From the NCBI RefSeq assembly GCF_041428715.1, contig NZ_CP155572.1: a stretch of 64,000 nucleotides of DNA; one strand, 5' to 3'. A program made the translations under genes and the position numbers. The notes under the pieces are model-generated. The model was not told the origin of the DNA. It made no database searches and worked only from the letters and a program-made list of their open reading frames with translations. Positions 1-7,559 of the stretch are shown in pieces. Within the stretch, counting starts at the first letter, position 1. Every line of letters starts with the position of its first letter. The stretch comes from Sporomusa malonica (GTDB lineage: Bacteria > Bacillota > Negativicutes > Sporomusales > Sporomusaceae).

Positions 1-682
1 CACCAGTAATGGTAGTTGTACTAATTTTAACTTGGCCACTAGATACTGAAATTTTAGTAATATTACCAAGAACAGTAGATGTGGAGATTTTAGCTGCAGT
101 AATACCATTTGTTGAAACTTTAGCCGAGCTAACGATATTGATGTGGATAACATCTGTTTTACCATTAACTGATACGTTGGCGATGTTGCTCAGTTTAACT
201 GAACCATTGCCAAATGTAGACTCAAGAGCGCCTGAACCATTGATTTGGTTGTTAATGCCTTTCAGATCGCCATTCAACAGCTTCTTAGTGTTGAACTCAG
301 TAGTGTTGGCAATCCGGTCAATCTCATTGGTCAGCTGTTTCATTTCATCTTGCAATGCGTTTCTGTCAGTGGTTGTATTGGTATCAGTCGAAGCTTGAAC
401 AGCCAGTTCACGCATACGTTGGAGAATGCTGTGAGTCTCATTCAGACCGCCTTCAGCTGTTTGTATCATGGAGATGGAGTCTTGACCATTACGAGCTGCT
501 TGATCCAAACCACGAATCTGACCACGCATTTTTTCGGAGATTGCCAGGCCAGCTGCATCATCACCAGCGCGATTAATGCGAAGACCAGAAGACAGTTTCT
601 CTAACGAGTTGGAAGTAGCCTTTTCATTAACACCCATTTGACGCAGGGTGTTCAGGGATGCCATGTTGTGATTGATAATCAT
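1..682 (-). CDS. hag: Flagellin, copy 1 (3' end outside window)
   Basis: Structural protein of the flagellar filament, exported through the flagellar type III apparatus. The visible 227 codons carry the standard N-terminal D0/D1 region (MIINHNMASL, then the SSGLRINRAGDDAAGLAIS block) followed by a Thr/Ser/Val-rich variable region; the C-terminal D0 helix lies beyond base 1. The start at 682 is preceded by a strong AGGAGG site at 692-697. An in-frame extension upstream is ruled out because that stretch is the leader hairpin and ribosome site. The sequence is nearly identical to the flagellin at 1061-2254, with a few substitutions in the variable region, so the two are a recent tandem duplication. 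It has its own sigma-28 promoter and leader. Confidence 0.95.
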   Translation of the reverse strand, partial: MIINHNMASLNTLRQMGVNEKATSNSLEKLSSGLRINRAGDDAAGLAISEKMRGQIRGLDQAARNGQDSISMIQTAEGGLNETHSILQRMRELAVQASTDTNTTTDRNALQDEMKQLTNEIDRIANTTEFNTKKLLNGDLKGINNQINGSGALESTFGNGSVKLSNIANVSVNGKTDVIHINIVSSAKVSTNGITAAKISTSTVLGNITKISVSSGQVKISTTTITG

Positions 683-710
683 AGTATTTTCTCCTCCTTG
701 ATTTTTCATA

Positions 711-728
711 CCAGGCATCCATGCCCGG
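711..728 (-). promoter_or_regulatory. Leader hairpin with GGA loop, likely CsrA site (copy 1)
   Basis: On the transcript, CCGGGCA and TGCCTGG form a 7-bp stem (one G-U pair) closing a TGGA loop, 29 nt upstream of the flagellin start. A GGA in a hairpin loop is the known CsrA recognition pattern, and the AGGAGGAG ribosome site downstream could be a second contact. csrA and fliW lie 4 kb away, matching the FliW-CsrA control of hag known in Bacillus subtilis. The same hairpin is conserved at 2283-2300. Confidence 0.6.
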
Positions 729-802
729 CTGATTAAAAGCTTAGTAGTTTTTTCCCTAGCCGCCGGTTTAAGTTATTAGGCTACTAAGCTTGTTCTAAAT
801 AT

Positions 803-830
803 ATTATCGGATAGATTAGCTTATAGCTTA
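803..830 (-). promoter_or_regulatory. Sigma-28 (SigD/FliA) promoter of flagellin copy 1
   Basis: Minus-strand -35 TAAG at 827-830 and -10 CCGATAAT at 803-810, separated by 16 bp, fit the sigma-28 consensus. An identical arrangement precedes the second flagellin. Confidence 0.8.
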
Positions 831-1003
831 AGCTCATAATTTGTTGATATAAAACATTATAGCTCATTTAATCACAAATCCTCTTAATGTCTTTACTTCT
901 TATCTATTCCTAAAAAATTTAACTATTCAGCAATACTACAGGGGTTAACTTTGACAATTAACTCCTCCCCTGTACAACACGTTCCAAGTTATTATCTAGC
1001 GCA

Positions 1004-1035
1004 AAAATGGCTGACCTGTTAAGGTCAGCCATTTT
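1004..1035 (-). terminator. Intrinsic terminator after flagellin copy 2
   Basis: Perfect 13-bp inverted repeat (aaaatggctgacc / ggtcagccatttt) with a 6-nt loop, 26 bp past the stop of the flagellin at 1061-2254. On the minus strand the stem ends in a short T run. It separates the two flagellin units. The rest of 683-1060 holds only the leader, promoter and AT-rich spacer. Confidence 0.85.
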
Positions 1036-1060
1036 ATCAGTCACTTATACTTCCAGTAAA

Positions 1061-2254
1061 TTACCGGAGTAATTGAAGAACGCCTTGTGGCTGTTGGTTA
1101 GCTTGCGCCAACATAGCTTGAGCAGCCTGATTAAGGATGTTGTTCTTCTGGAAGGTGGTCATTTCTTTAGCCATATCTACGTCACGAATACGGGACTCAG
1201 CAGCAGTCACGTTTTCGGAAGAGGTTCCGAGGTTGTTAATGGTGTGCTCTAAGCGGTTTTGGAGAGCACCCAGTTTTGAACGCTCGGTAGATACTTTTTC
1301 GATCGCATTATTTACTAAGTAAATAGCGCCGTCAGCATTTTTCTGAGTAGTAAGATCCAATGCATTGCCCTTGGTATCCCGAATGCCGATGGAAGTGGAA
1401 TCCATAGCATTAATACCGATTTTCAGCACTTGGCCAGCATTTGCACCAATTTGCGCAACAGCAGCATTATTGCCATTGTTGGCAAGAGCACCTTTTTGAA
1501 TTGAAATCGTAATGGTATCGCCAGCGCGCACACTCTTATCTTGGCTTAGTTTAATAGTCAGTATCGCAGTACCACCAGTAATGGTAGTTGTACTAATTCT
1601 AACTTGGCCACCAGATACTGAAATTTTAGTAATATTACCAAGAACAGTAGATGTGGAGATTTTAGCTGCAGTAATACCACTTGTTGAAACTTTAGCCGAG
1701 CTGACGATATTGATGTGGATAACATCTGTTTTACCATTAACTGATACGTTGGCGATGTTGCTCAGTTTAACTGAACCATTACCAAATGTAGACTCAAGAG
1801 CGCCTGAACCATTGATTTGGTTGTTAATGCCTTTCAGATCGCCATTCAACAGCTTCTTAGTGTTGAACTCAGTAGTGTTGGCAATCCGGTCAATCTCATT
1901 GGTCAGCTGTTTCATTTCATCTTGCAATGCGTTTCTGTCAGTGGTTGTATTGGTATCAGTCGAAGCTTGAACAGCCAGTTCACGCATACGTTGGAGAATG
2001 CTGTGAGTCTCATTCAGGCCGCCTTCAGCTGTTTGTATCATGGAGATGGAGTCTTGACCATTACGGGCAGCTTGATCCAAACCACGAATCTGGCCACGCA
2101 TTTTTTCGGAAATTGCCAGGCCAGCTGCATCATCACCAGCGCGATTAATGCGAAGACCAGAAGACAGTTTCTCTAAAGAGTTGGAAGTAGCCTTTTCATT
2201 AACACCCATTTGACGCAGGGTGTTCAGTGATGCCATATTGTGATTGATAATCAT
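1061..2254 (-). CDS. hag: Flagellin, copy 2
   Basis: Complete flagellin of 397 residues. Residues 1-140 are the conserved N-terminal D0/D1 helices (MIINHNMASL, SGLRINRAGDDAAGLAIS). Residues about 150-300 are a Thr/Ser/Val/Ile-rich variable region of D2/D3 type. The C-terminal 85 residues are the second D1/D0 segment, ending in ILNQAAQAMLAQANQQPQGV. The start at 2254 sits 8 bases from a strong AGGAGG site; the open frame continues 12 codons upstream only because it reads through the leader. It lies downstream of fliS and the fliT-like gene but has its own sigma-28 promoter, a CsrA-type leader hairpin and a terminator. Ser/Thr-rich surface regions of this kind are O-glycosylated in some bacteria, and a legionaminic acid locus lies 30 kb away; a link is inference only. 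Confidence 0.97.
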   Translation of the reverse strand: MIINHNMASLNTLRQMGVNEKATSNSLEKLSSGLRINRAGDDAAGLAISEKMRGQIRGLDQAARNGQDSISMIQTAEGGLNETHSILQRMRELAVQASTDTNTTTDRNALQDEMKQLTNEIDRIANTTEFNTKKLLNGDLKGINNQINGSGALESTFGNGSVKLSNIANVSVNGKTDVIHINIVSSAKVSTSGITAAKISTSTVLGNITKISVSGGQVRISTTTITGGTAILTIKLSQDKSVRAGDTITISIQKGALANNGNNAAVAQIGANAGQVLKIGINAMDSTSIGIRDTKGNALDLTTQKNADGAIYLVNNAIEKVSTERSKLGALQNRLEHTINNLGTSSENVTAAESRIRDVDMAKEMTTFQKNNILNQAAQAMLAQANQQPQGVLQLLR

Positions 2255-2282
2255 AGTATTTTCTCCTCCTTGATTTTTCATA

Positions 2283-2300
2283 CCAGGCATCCATGCCCGG
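2283..2300 (-). promoter_or_regulatory. Leader hairpin with GGA loop, likely CsrA site (copy 2)
   Basis: Same 7-bp stem and TGGA loop as at 711-728, located 29 nt upstream of the start at 2254. Further up the leader an AGGAGA motif could be an extra CsrA contact. Confidence 0.6.
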
Positions 2301-2375
2301 CTGATTGAAAATTTAGTAGCAGTTCTCCTATCCGGCCGGCTTAGGCTACTAAGCTACTAAGCTTGTTCTAAATAT

Positions 2376-2403
2376 ATTATCGGATAGATGAGCTTATAGC
2401 TTA
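2376..2403 (-). promoter_or_regulatory. Sigma-28 promoter of flagellin copy 2
   Basis: Minus-strand -35 TAAG at 2400-2403, 16-bp spacer, -10 CCGATAAT at 2376-2383. It lies about 120 bp upstream of the start, leaving room for the structured leader. Confidence 0.8.
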
Positions 2404-2546
2404 AGCTCATAATGTGTCATTTGTCATAAATAAATTCCTATTATTAGATATTCCTCGCTATACCTGTAGTTTTCATCTAGTTATAATAAAAATAAGATTA
2501 CTCTACTACCTTCGCTTTGCTAGTAAGTTGGTAGCATTTGGCACTC

Positions 2547-2894
2547 TTAACTCTCACGATCCATGCGGACACCTGTATAACCTGTCCCCAGACTGTCATA
2601 GGCACGAGCTACCTGGCTACGGTGCTTACTGTTATTGTATAGGCGCTGCAAGGCATCAACGATTGTTTTGTTCTGGCTACTGATTGTTGCGATCAAGTTT
2701 TGCCCTGCAGCGGTTGTTTTAAAATCATCTTCCGGCAAAGCTGTAATAGTGACCTGAATCCGTTCCCGCTGATCCACAAGCTCTAAAAACAACTCCAAGT
2801 CTTGTTTCAATAGTATCTTGGCCATTTCCCTGGTTAAAAAGGCATATTCCTGCCAAAGTTGACTGGCTGTCCGACTCCCTTGTTGTATGGTCAT
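2547..2894 (-). CDS. FliT-like flagellar chaperone
   Basis: A 115-residue, largely alpha-helical protein encoded directly after fliS, the usual position of FliT, the export chaperone that binds the filament cap protein FliD and other late substrates. The sequence is mostly amphipathic helix (for example ELFLELVDQRERIQ, a typical FliT-like segment) without membrane segments. Its ATG overlaps the fliS stop codon by one base, so translation is probably coupled. FliT proteins diverge strongly, so the assignment rests on size, helicity and position rather than on a diagnostic motif. Confidence 0.7.
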   Translation of the reverse strand: MTIQQGSRTASQLWQEYAFLTREMAKILLKQDLELFLELVDQRERIQVTITALPEDDFKTTAAGQNLIATISSQNKTIVDALQRLYNNSKHRSQVARAYDSLGTGYTGVRMDRES

Positions 2895-3286
2895 TACCGT
2901 GCAACCGTTCTCTGCATCTTAGCCGATTTCATGGCCTGAACCCAGGTATCCCGCAACTCTTGGAGCACGTTTCTAGCTTCTTCTAGCCGCGCTTTGTCCT
3001 TTTTTAGATTGGCCTGAATTAGGCAATATTCGATATAGTCATAAAGCTTATTATAGCCTTGCGAAATTTCATATTGCATGTCTAAAGTCGCCATAAATTC
3101 GCGGATGATAGCCTGTACCCGCAAATTAGAATTATGGGCTTTTTCCATATTGCCATGGTCAATAGCCTGCATGCTTTCAGCAATAAACCGAAGAGCCCCA
3201 TTGTAGAGCATTAACGTCAGTTCTTCAGGCGATGCGGTCATTATCTGCTGATGTTTATAGGCATTAGCCATATTGGCAGTATTCAT
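2894..3286 (-). CDS. fliS: Flagellin export chaperone FliS
   Basis: A 130-residue FliS, the cytosolic chaperone that binds the C-terminus of flagellin before export; in Bacillus it also joins FliW and CsrA in a homeostasis circuit. Recognisable features are the N-terminal YKHQQIMTASPEELTLMLYNGA block, shown here only in part as ASPEELTLMLYNGA, the helix around AIDHGNMEKAHNSNLRVQ, and the C-terminal YDYIEYCLIQANLKKD helix. A good ribosome site (GGAGG) precedes the ATG at 3286. It lies 40 bp downstream of fliD and overlaps the fliT-like gene by one base, so all three share one transcript, probably from the sigma-28 promoter at 5239-5266. Confidence 0.95.
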   Translation of the reverse strand: MNTANMANAYKHQQIMTASPEELTLMLYNGALRFIAESMQAIDHGNMEKAHNSNLRVQAIIREFMATLDMQYEISQGYNKLYDYIEYCLIQANLKKDKARLEEARNVLQELRDTWVQAMKSAKMQRTVAR

Positions 3287-3326
3287 GTATAAATCCTCCT
3301 CTAAATGCGTGGGAATAGTAACCCAA

Positions 3327-4826
3327 CTAACCTAACTGCGAAGTCAGCCAGCTGCTCTGCTGACTCAACTTGCTCAAGGCTATTTCCATGGCGTTGAATT
3401 TGTTGTAATAACTCTCTTCCATATCATCAAGCCGGTCAGCAAGAGTAGTCATCTGCTTATCATAGTCTCTGATTAACTTAGCCAGCGTACTCTCTGTATC
3501 ACCGCTGATCCCAGCAGAATATCCAGCTTCGGTCCCAATTTTATCCATAGTTGTTTTTAGAGTGTCATATAAACGAACGGCAATCCCTTGTCCGCTGGTG
3601 GAATCACTAGTCGTAGTAAACATTTTATTGATAATGTCGGGGTCAGCTTCGATGGCTTCTTTAAGTTTAGTATCATTAACATATAGCTTACCGTTCTCGG
3701 AATAGTCACCTGTAGTTATGCCCAATGATGAAAGGCTGGTGTACTTTCCGGTTAGACCAGCAACAGGATTGTAAATAGCACTGCGCATTTTGCTGACTGC
3801 GTCTTGGAGAGTGGAGTTACGGCGCAAAGAGCCACTCTTGGCCTTTGCTTCCCAAGCTGTTATTTGGCTTTCGCTCATAGCTTGCTTTTCGTCATCAGTG
3901 AGTGGCAAATAATCTTTGTAGCGATCTTCGGTCAGTTCAGCGTTGATTTTGCTTAAAGTATTGTTATAAGCCTCAACAAAAGCTTTAACGTTGGCGATTG
4001 TTTTCTCATTATCAGGCTTGACAGCAATCGTTGTTGTCCCTGCTCCCTGAAGATTATAGGTTAATCCAGAAATGCTAAATGTGTTCGTTGCCTGAGTTAT
4101 CATGGCACCATCTAATGTAAGCTTAGCGTCTTGTCCCTTATTATTAGCCGGATTAACATCTAGCTTAAGATTATCTTCCAGAAAATCCAGTCCGGCAAGG
4201 TCACTTCCTGTAAAATCAAGCGTTGTTGATGCGCCAGTGTTGGTAGTAGATAGGAAAAAACGGTCAAGTGTTGTATCATAGTTTGCTTTTACATTAATAC
4301 CGGCACTGTTAATATCACTGACAACCTGCATTATGCTTTGGCTGGTATCTATAGATATTTCTTTTGACGATGTGCCATTGGTGATTTTTATCTTAAATGT
4401 ACCGCTTAAGCCTGTAAATTGGTTAGCAAGAGTATCTTTGGACGCACCAGTGGTAATCGTGTCATCAGCTGTGCCTGTGTTGTCTGGGCCTGCGCTCGTT
4501 AAGGTTACTCCTTCAGCTAATTGAGTAACAACAAGACTATGGCTAATGTTAGCAGCGTCTGCAATAGCAGTTACCTTAGCGACTGATTCATCAGACGAAG
4601 TCGTCAGTTTAGGTGACACTGTGTTGCTCATCTTATAGTTAAAAACAGTATTGCGGAAGTCGTTGATAGTCGTGTACATGGTATTATAATCCGCTTTTTT
4701 CCATTCCGTCTGGGTCTTTTTCTGCACCAGAGTATCATAACGAGTTCGTTGGGCTTTCATTAGGTCTTTGACCAATTGGTCGACGTCCATCCCAGATCCA
4801 CTCAGTCCGTAAGTGCGTATTGCCAT
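3327..4826 (-). CDS. fliD: Flagellar filament cap protein FliD
   Basis: Filament capping protein (HAP2), 499 residues, which sits at the filament tip and guides flagellin polymerisation. The N-terminal FliD_N domain spans about residues 1-100 (IRTYGLSGSGMDVDQLVKDL is typical). A central domain follows, then FliD_C at about 240-480, and a coiled-coil C-terminus (LADRLDDMEESYYNKFNAME). The start at 4826 is chosen because GGAGGGG ends six bases upstream and because the MAIRTYGLSGSG opening is the family norm; the five codons further up would begin inside that ribosome site. flaG is 21 bp upstream and fliS 40 bp downstream. Confidence 0.96.
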   Translation of the reverse strand: MAIRTYGLSGSGMDVDQLVKDLMKAQRTRYDTLVQKKTQTEWKKADYNTMYTTINDFRNTVFNYKMSNTVSPKLTTSSDESVAKVTAIADAANISHSLVVTQLAEGVTLTSAGPDNTGTADDTITTGASKDTLANQFTGLSGTFKIKITNGTSSKEISIDTSQSIMQVVSDINSAGINVKANYDTTLDRFFLSTTNTGASTTLDFTGSDLAGLDFLEDNLKLDVNPANNKGQDAKLTLDGAMITQATNTFSISGLTYNLQGAGTTTIAVKPDNEKTIANVKAFVEAYNNTLSKINAELTEDRYKDYLPLTDDEKQAMSESQITAWEAKAKSGSLRRNSTLQDAVSKMRSAIYNPVAGLTGKYTSLSSLGITTGDYSENGKLYVNDTKLKEAIEADPDIINKMFTTTSDSTSGQGIAVRLYDTLKTTMDKIGTEAGYSAGISGDTESTLAKLIRDYDKQMTTLADRLDDMEESYYNKFNAMEIALSKLSQQSSWLTSQLG

Positions 4827-4847
4827 TTTAATCCCCTCCATCGTTCA

Positions 4848-5204
4848 CTAGACTTTTTTATCTAGTAAAACTCCCACGTATTCTTGAATTGCGGCAATCG
4901 TATCAAGCAGTTCATGCGGCGGAAACTCTTTCAAAACTTTCTGTTCCTTGCTATCAACTACCTGGACAATCATTCGATGCGTTTTTTCGTGCAAAACAAA
5001 TTTTAAATCAGCATTTATCAGCTGCATAAACTTGTTAAGTTCACCTGTCATTTTGGACAGATCTTCTTTATTAATATCTTCAGCATTAGATTTGATGTTA
5101 TCTGGATTCTTGACCCCTACTTCAGTAGAAGCTTGCTCAGTAAGACTACTACCTACTGTTTTGATCGAAGGATAGGTTACAGCTGTACCTGTGTTTACTT
5201 CCAT
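4848..5204 (-). CDS. flaG: FlaG-family flagellar protein
   Basis: FlaG-type protein of 118 residues, associated with filament length control in several bacteria. The N-terminal half is low-complexity and variable. The C-terminal half (about 55-118) has the conserved pattern LKFVLHEKTHRMIVQVVDSK followed by a KEFPPHELLD-type motif. The ATG at 5204 has a GGGGTG site nine bases upstream; an upstream in-frame ATG lacks one. It is the first gene after a sigma-28 promoter and sits immediately before fliD, the usual arrangement. Confidence 0.9.
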   Translation of the reverse strand: MEVNTGTAVTYPSIKTVGSSLTEQASTEVGVKNPDNIKSNAEDINKEDLSKMTGELNKFMQLINADLKFVLHEKTHRMIVQVVDSKEQKVLKEFPPHELLDTIAAIQEYVGVLLDKKV

Positions 5205-5238
5205 AATTAACACCCCAATTTGCAACTTCTCTATGTAT

Positions 5239-5266
5239 ATTATCGCAAGACTGAGAAAATTCTTTA
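5239..5266 (-). promoter_or_regulatory. Sigma-28 promoter of flaG-fliD-fliS-fliT
   Basis: Minus-strand TAAA at 5263-5266, 16-bp spacer, GCGATAAT at 5239-5246: a close sigma-28 match lying between the csrA terminator and flaG. It marks the filament-assembly operon as a late flagellar unit. Confidence 0.75.
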
Positions 5267-5273
5267 GGGTTTT

Positions 5274-5301
5274 TTAAAAATAAAGGACGCCTCAGCGTCC
5301 T
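5274..5301 (-). terminator. Terminator of the flgM-csrA operon
   Basis: Seven-bp GC-rich stem AGGACGC/GCGTCCT with a TGAG loop, followed on the minus strand by a T-rich tract. The stem overlaps the csrA stop codon at 5300-5302. Confidence 0.8.
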
Positions 5302-5533
5302 ACTTAAAAGTCTTTATGCCCTTCAGCATATCCATATTATTCAGATTAACCGGGCTGGCTGACTGTTTGTTTTCATTTATAATAGCCTCATAGATCTCAC
5401 CACGGTAAATTTTTATTTCTTTCGGAGCTTCAATTGCCAAGCGTACATTATCACCTTTAATATCTACAACGGTAAATATAATATTATCATCGACAATAAT
5501 GCGTTCGCCGATTTTGCGGGTAAGAGCAAGCAT
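5300..5533 (-). CDS. csrA: Translational regulator CsrA
   Basis: RNA-binding regulator of 77 residues that recognises GGA motifs in hairpin loops, usually blocking ribosome sites. The sequence MLALTRKIGERIIVDDN and the KEIKIYRGEIYEAI segment are the family signatures. The start at 5533 is the canonical MLALTRK; a longer open frame upstream only overlaps fliW. A GGGGGG-type ribosome site lies within the end of fliW. It directly follows fliW, whose product binds and inactivates CsrA in Bacillus subtilis. The likely targets in this window are the two flagellin leaders with GGA-loop hairpins. The extended C-terminal tail is the form that FliW engages in Firmicutes. Confidence 0.97.
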   Translation of the reverse strand: MLALTRKIGERIIVDDNIIFTVVDIKGDNVRLAIEAPKEIKIYRGEIYEAIINENKQSASPVNLNNMDMLKGIKTFK

Positions 5534-5534
5534 G

Positions 5535-5999
5535 CTATTTACCCCCCTTAGTGTCCGACCGATCTGTTGGCAATCCTTGTGGGAAAACGCGGTGCCGTAC
5601 AGTATATACCGACTTTTCCAAAACGATCTGAATCGCACAACGGGTTTTCCAGTTGACGACAATTGGAGCTAGAAGATTAGCAGTCATTTCATCAGTTTTC
5701 TCCGGAATACGGACAACGTTAAATATGCGAGGCGGATTATCCTCAGTTAGCTTCAGCTCTGACACGATACCCTCGTCCAACTCGAAGGTATAATCTTGAA
5801 AAAAGGCAAATGGTTCGACAATCACAAAGGTTAAATCAGGGTCGGCAGCTGATTGAAGAAAAGAAAACGGGCTATCAGGCTGATATGGAAGAAAGACAAA
5901 GGCTTGTTCGCTAGGAAACCCTGGAATCCCATGGGGAAACCGGATAAGTTCGCTCTCGGCAATCTCTATCTGACCAAAACGTGTTGACTGAATAAGCAT
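5535..5999 (-). CDS. fliW: Flagellar assembly factor FliW
   Basis: FliW, 154 residues, antagonist of CsrA and partner of flagellin: free FliW sequesters CsrA, and unexported flagellin sequesters FliW. Conserved family segments are visible: RFGQIEIAESELIRFPHGIP near the N-terminus, the GFP that follows, and VFVIVEPF-like LTFVIVEPFAFF at about 60. The C-terminal portion (RCAIQIVLEKSVYTVRHRVF) is also typical. It starts 43 bp after the DUF6470 gene and ends one base before the csrA start, so fliW and csrA are translationally close. Confidence 0.96.
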   Translation of the reverse strand: MLIQSTRFGQIEIAESELIRFPHGIPGFPSEQAFVFLPYQPDSPFSFLQSAADPDLTFVIVEPFAFFQDYTFELDEGIVSELKLTEDNPPRIFNVVRIPEKTDEMTANLLAPIVVNWKTRCAIQIVLEKSVYTVRHRVFPQGLPTDRSDTKGGK

Positions 6000-6042
6000 G
6001 GTAATCCCCCTAAGAAACTGTGTTCAGCTAAAGTTGAAAGCG

Positions 6043-6603
6043 CTATGCTGACATATCAACCGCACTGCCTGTTGTCCACATCTTGATGCTCTGATATTGG
6101 GCCATACGAATATTAACCGTACCAGGCCGATAATCCATATCAAGTGTTCCTGGCTCAACATTAATTGTAACATGTCCCTCGATAGGAGTAAACTCCACCG
6201 GATGCGCGGTATAATGAATAATTGGTTTTTCCAGATGGGCCCACGTAATCTCAGGTGCAGGGGGATAGCTAGATTCGGCAGCAATATTGGCTATTGCGTT
6301 CTCTTGGGTCTCAATTGCGGCTAAGCGGTCACCCTCCTGGGCAATGCGCCCGATAGTTTCAAGTGCTGTTTGCTTCCCAAGTTCGGCGCAGTCCCTCAAA
6401 AATTCTCCGTGATCTTTTATCCCATAAGAGGCCCGAAACGGTCTGTTATCGATTTCGAGTTCACCCTGTGGCTGCCTTATTTCCACCGTGGCCGGTTCTG
6501 TTTGAATGTCAAGTTTAGACGCTGTAGTTTTCATACCGAGGAAGGGCCGTTCGGTAGTTATATCAATTTTTGCATACTGCTGGGAGATGTTGAGTCTTAG
6601 CAT
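6043..6603 (-). CDS. DUF6470 (YviE-like) protein
   Basis: A 186-residue protein of the family found between flgL and fliW in Firmicutes flagellar operons (YviE in Bacillus). The opening MLRLNISQQYAKIDI and the repeated beta-strand style segments (for example PQGELEIDNRPFRASYG, GHVTINVEPGTLDMDYRPG) are characteristic. No signal peptide or membrane segment is visible. A conserved helix spans about residues 65-105 (CAELGKQTALETIGRIAQEG). The biochemical role is not known; position alone links it to filament assembly. Confidence 0.85.
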   Translation of the reverse strand: MLRLNISQQYAKIDITTERPFLGMKTTASKLDIQTEPATVEIRQPQGELEIDNRPFRASYGIKDHGEFLRDCAELGKQTALETIGRIAQEGDRLAAIETQENAIANIAAESSYPPAPEITWAHLEKPIIHYTAHPVEFTPIEGHVTINVEPGTLDMDYRPGTVNIRMAQYQSIKMWTTGSAVDMSA

Positions 6604-6642
6604 AGTTATCCCCCTTTAGAAAGTTAACAATGTGCGTAAAGC

Positions 6643-7545
6643 TTATTTTAAGAAGTCTACCAGCGATGCCGGCATTATCTTCGCCCCCACTGATAGAGCG
6701 TTTTTATAAACGGTTTCAGAGGTTTTAAAATCAATGATGGCCTTGGGGATATCAAGGTCTTCGTTTGCAGCGACATCACCGGTAATTACGACGTTGGCTT
6801 TTTCCAGCATGTTTTCCGCTAACAGGTAAGAAGACATCCGAGCCCCAAGCTGGGTCTGGGCTTCCAATAATTTGCTGCTATCCACGTCAAGGTTGGTCAA
6901 ACCAGTATTCAAAACAACATTTAAATCAGGCGTGCCAGTCTCAAGCTGGCTCTTAATTTCAATCATGTGCTGCAGCATCTCGTTATTAGCACCAAATATC
7001 GCTGCACCTGTCAAGTTTACACTATCCTGGGTTGGAGTCGTTACACCAGCTTTAATTTGCATGGATATTTTATTATTATCGCCATAATAAGTGACCGTAT
7101 CATCAGTCCTGACAAAGGGAAGCGTCTTATCCTGCTGACCGGAAAATATATATCGGTCACCTAACTTAGTATTCCCAATAGTTACAGCTTGGTTGATTAA
7201 ACCATCCATCTCTGCCGCAATAGCTTTATAAGCTTCTGGTGGCTTCGTCCCATCAGCACTAAGTGCTAACTCTTTAAACTTAATTGCAATTGAACTTAGA
7301 TTACTCATAGCACTATCGGTACTTTCCATCCAGGATATAGCGTCATTAAGATTCTGGGTGTATTGCTCATTCTCCACCAAACTAACATTAGCACGCAGGG
7401 CGCGAATGCTCTTAACCGGATTATCAGATGGACGGTGAAGCTGTTTGCCATCAGTCAATTGTTCCTGGATTTTATTTTGCCGTTCCAATGATTTATTTAA
7501 ACTTGTTAAAAAATTATACGTTATCATATTATTAGTTACACGCAT
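6643..7545 (-). CDS. flgL: Hook-filament junction protein FlgL (HAP3)
   Basis: Second hook-associated junction protein, 300 residues, joining hook and filament. The N-terminal flagellin-like helices (MRVTNNMITYNFLTSLNKSL, residues 1-20, and LHRPSDNPVKSIRAL) and the C-terminal helix (DIPKAIIDFKTSETVYKNAL) are conserved; the central 120-240 region is variable. A GGAGG site precedes the ATG at 7545. It lies 14 bp after flgK. Confidence 0.95.
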   Translation of the reverse strand: MRVTNNMITYNFLTSLNKSLERQNKIQEQLTDGKQLHRPSDNPVKSIRALRANVSLVENEQYTQNLNDAISWMESTDSAMSNLSSIAIKFKELALSADGTKPPEAYKAIAAEMDGLINQAVTIGNTKLGDRYIFSGQQDKTLPFVRTDDTVTYYGDNNKISMQIKAGVTTPTQDSVNLTGAAIFGANNEMLQHMIEIKSQLETGTPDLNVVLNTGLTNLDVDSSKLLEAQTQLGARMSSYLLAENMLEKANVVITGDVAANEDLDIPKAIIDFKTSETVYKNALSVGAKIMPASLVDFLK

Positions 7546-7559
7546 CTGCAGCTACCTCC

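Larger units (their letters stand above)
1..840 (-). repeat. Tandem flagellin duplication, unit 1 (truncated by window)
   Basis: Bases 1-840 match 1573-2413 at an offset of 1572-1573, including coding sequence, ribosome site, leader hairpin and sigma-28 promoter. Similarity ends abruptly just upstream of the -35 element, at the shared agctcataat. One small indel lies in the leader and a few substitutions in the gene. Confidence 0.9.
1573..2413 (-). repeat. Tandem flagellin duplication, unit 2
   Basis: Second copy of the block described at 1-840, covering the 5' two thirds of the flagellin gene, leader and promoter. The full duplicated unit is about 1.57 kb. Confidence 0.9.

Noticed and set aside
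1512..1970. 152-residue plus-strand frame opposite flagellin, and its near copy at 9-398
   Set aside because: They are the antisense of the repetitive flagellin variable region; no ribosome site or family features.
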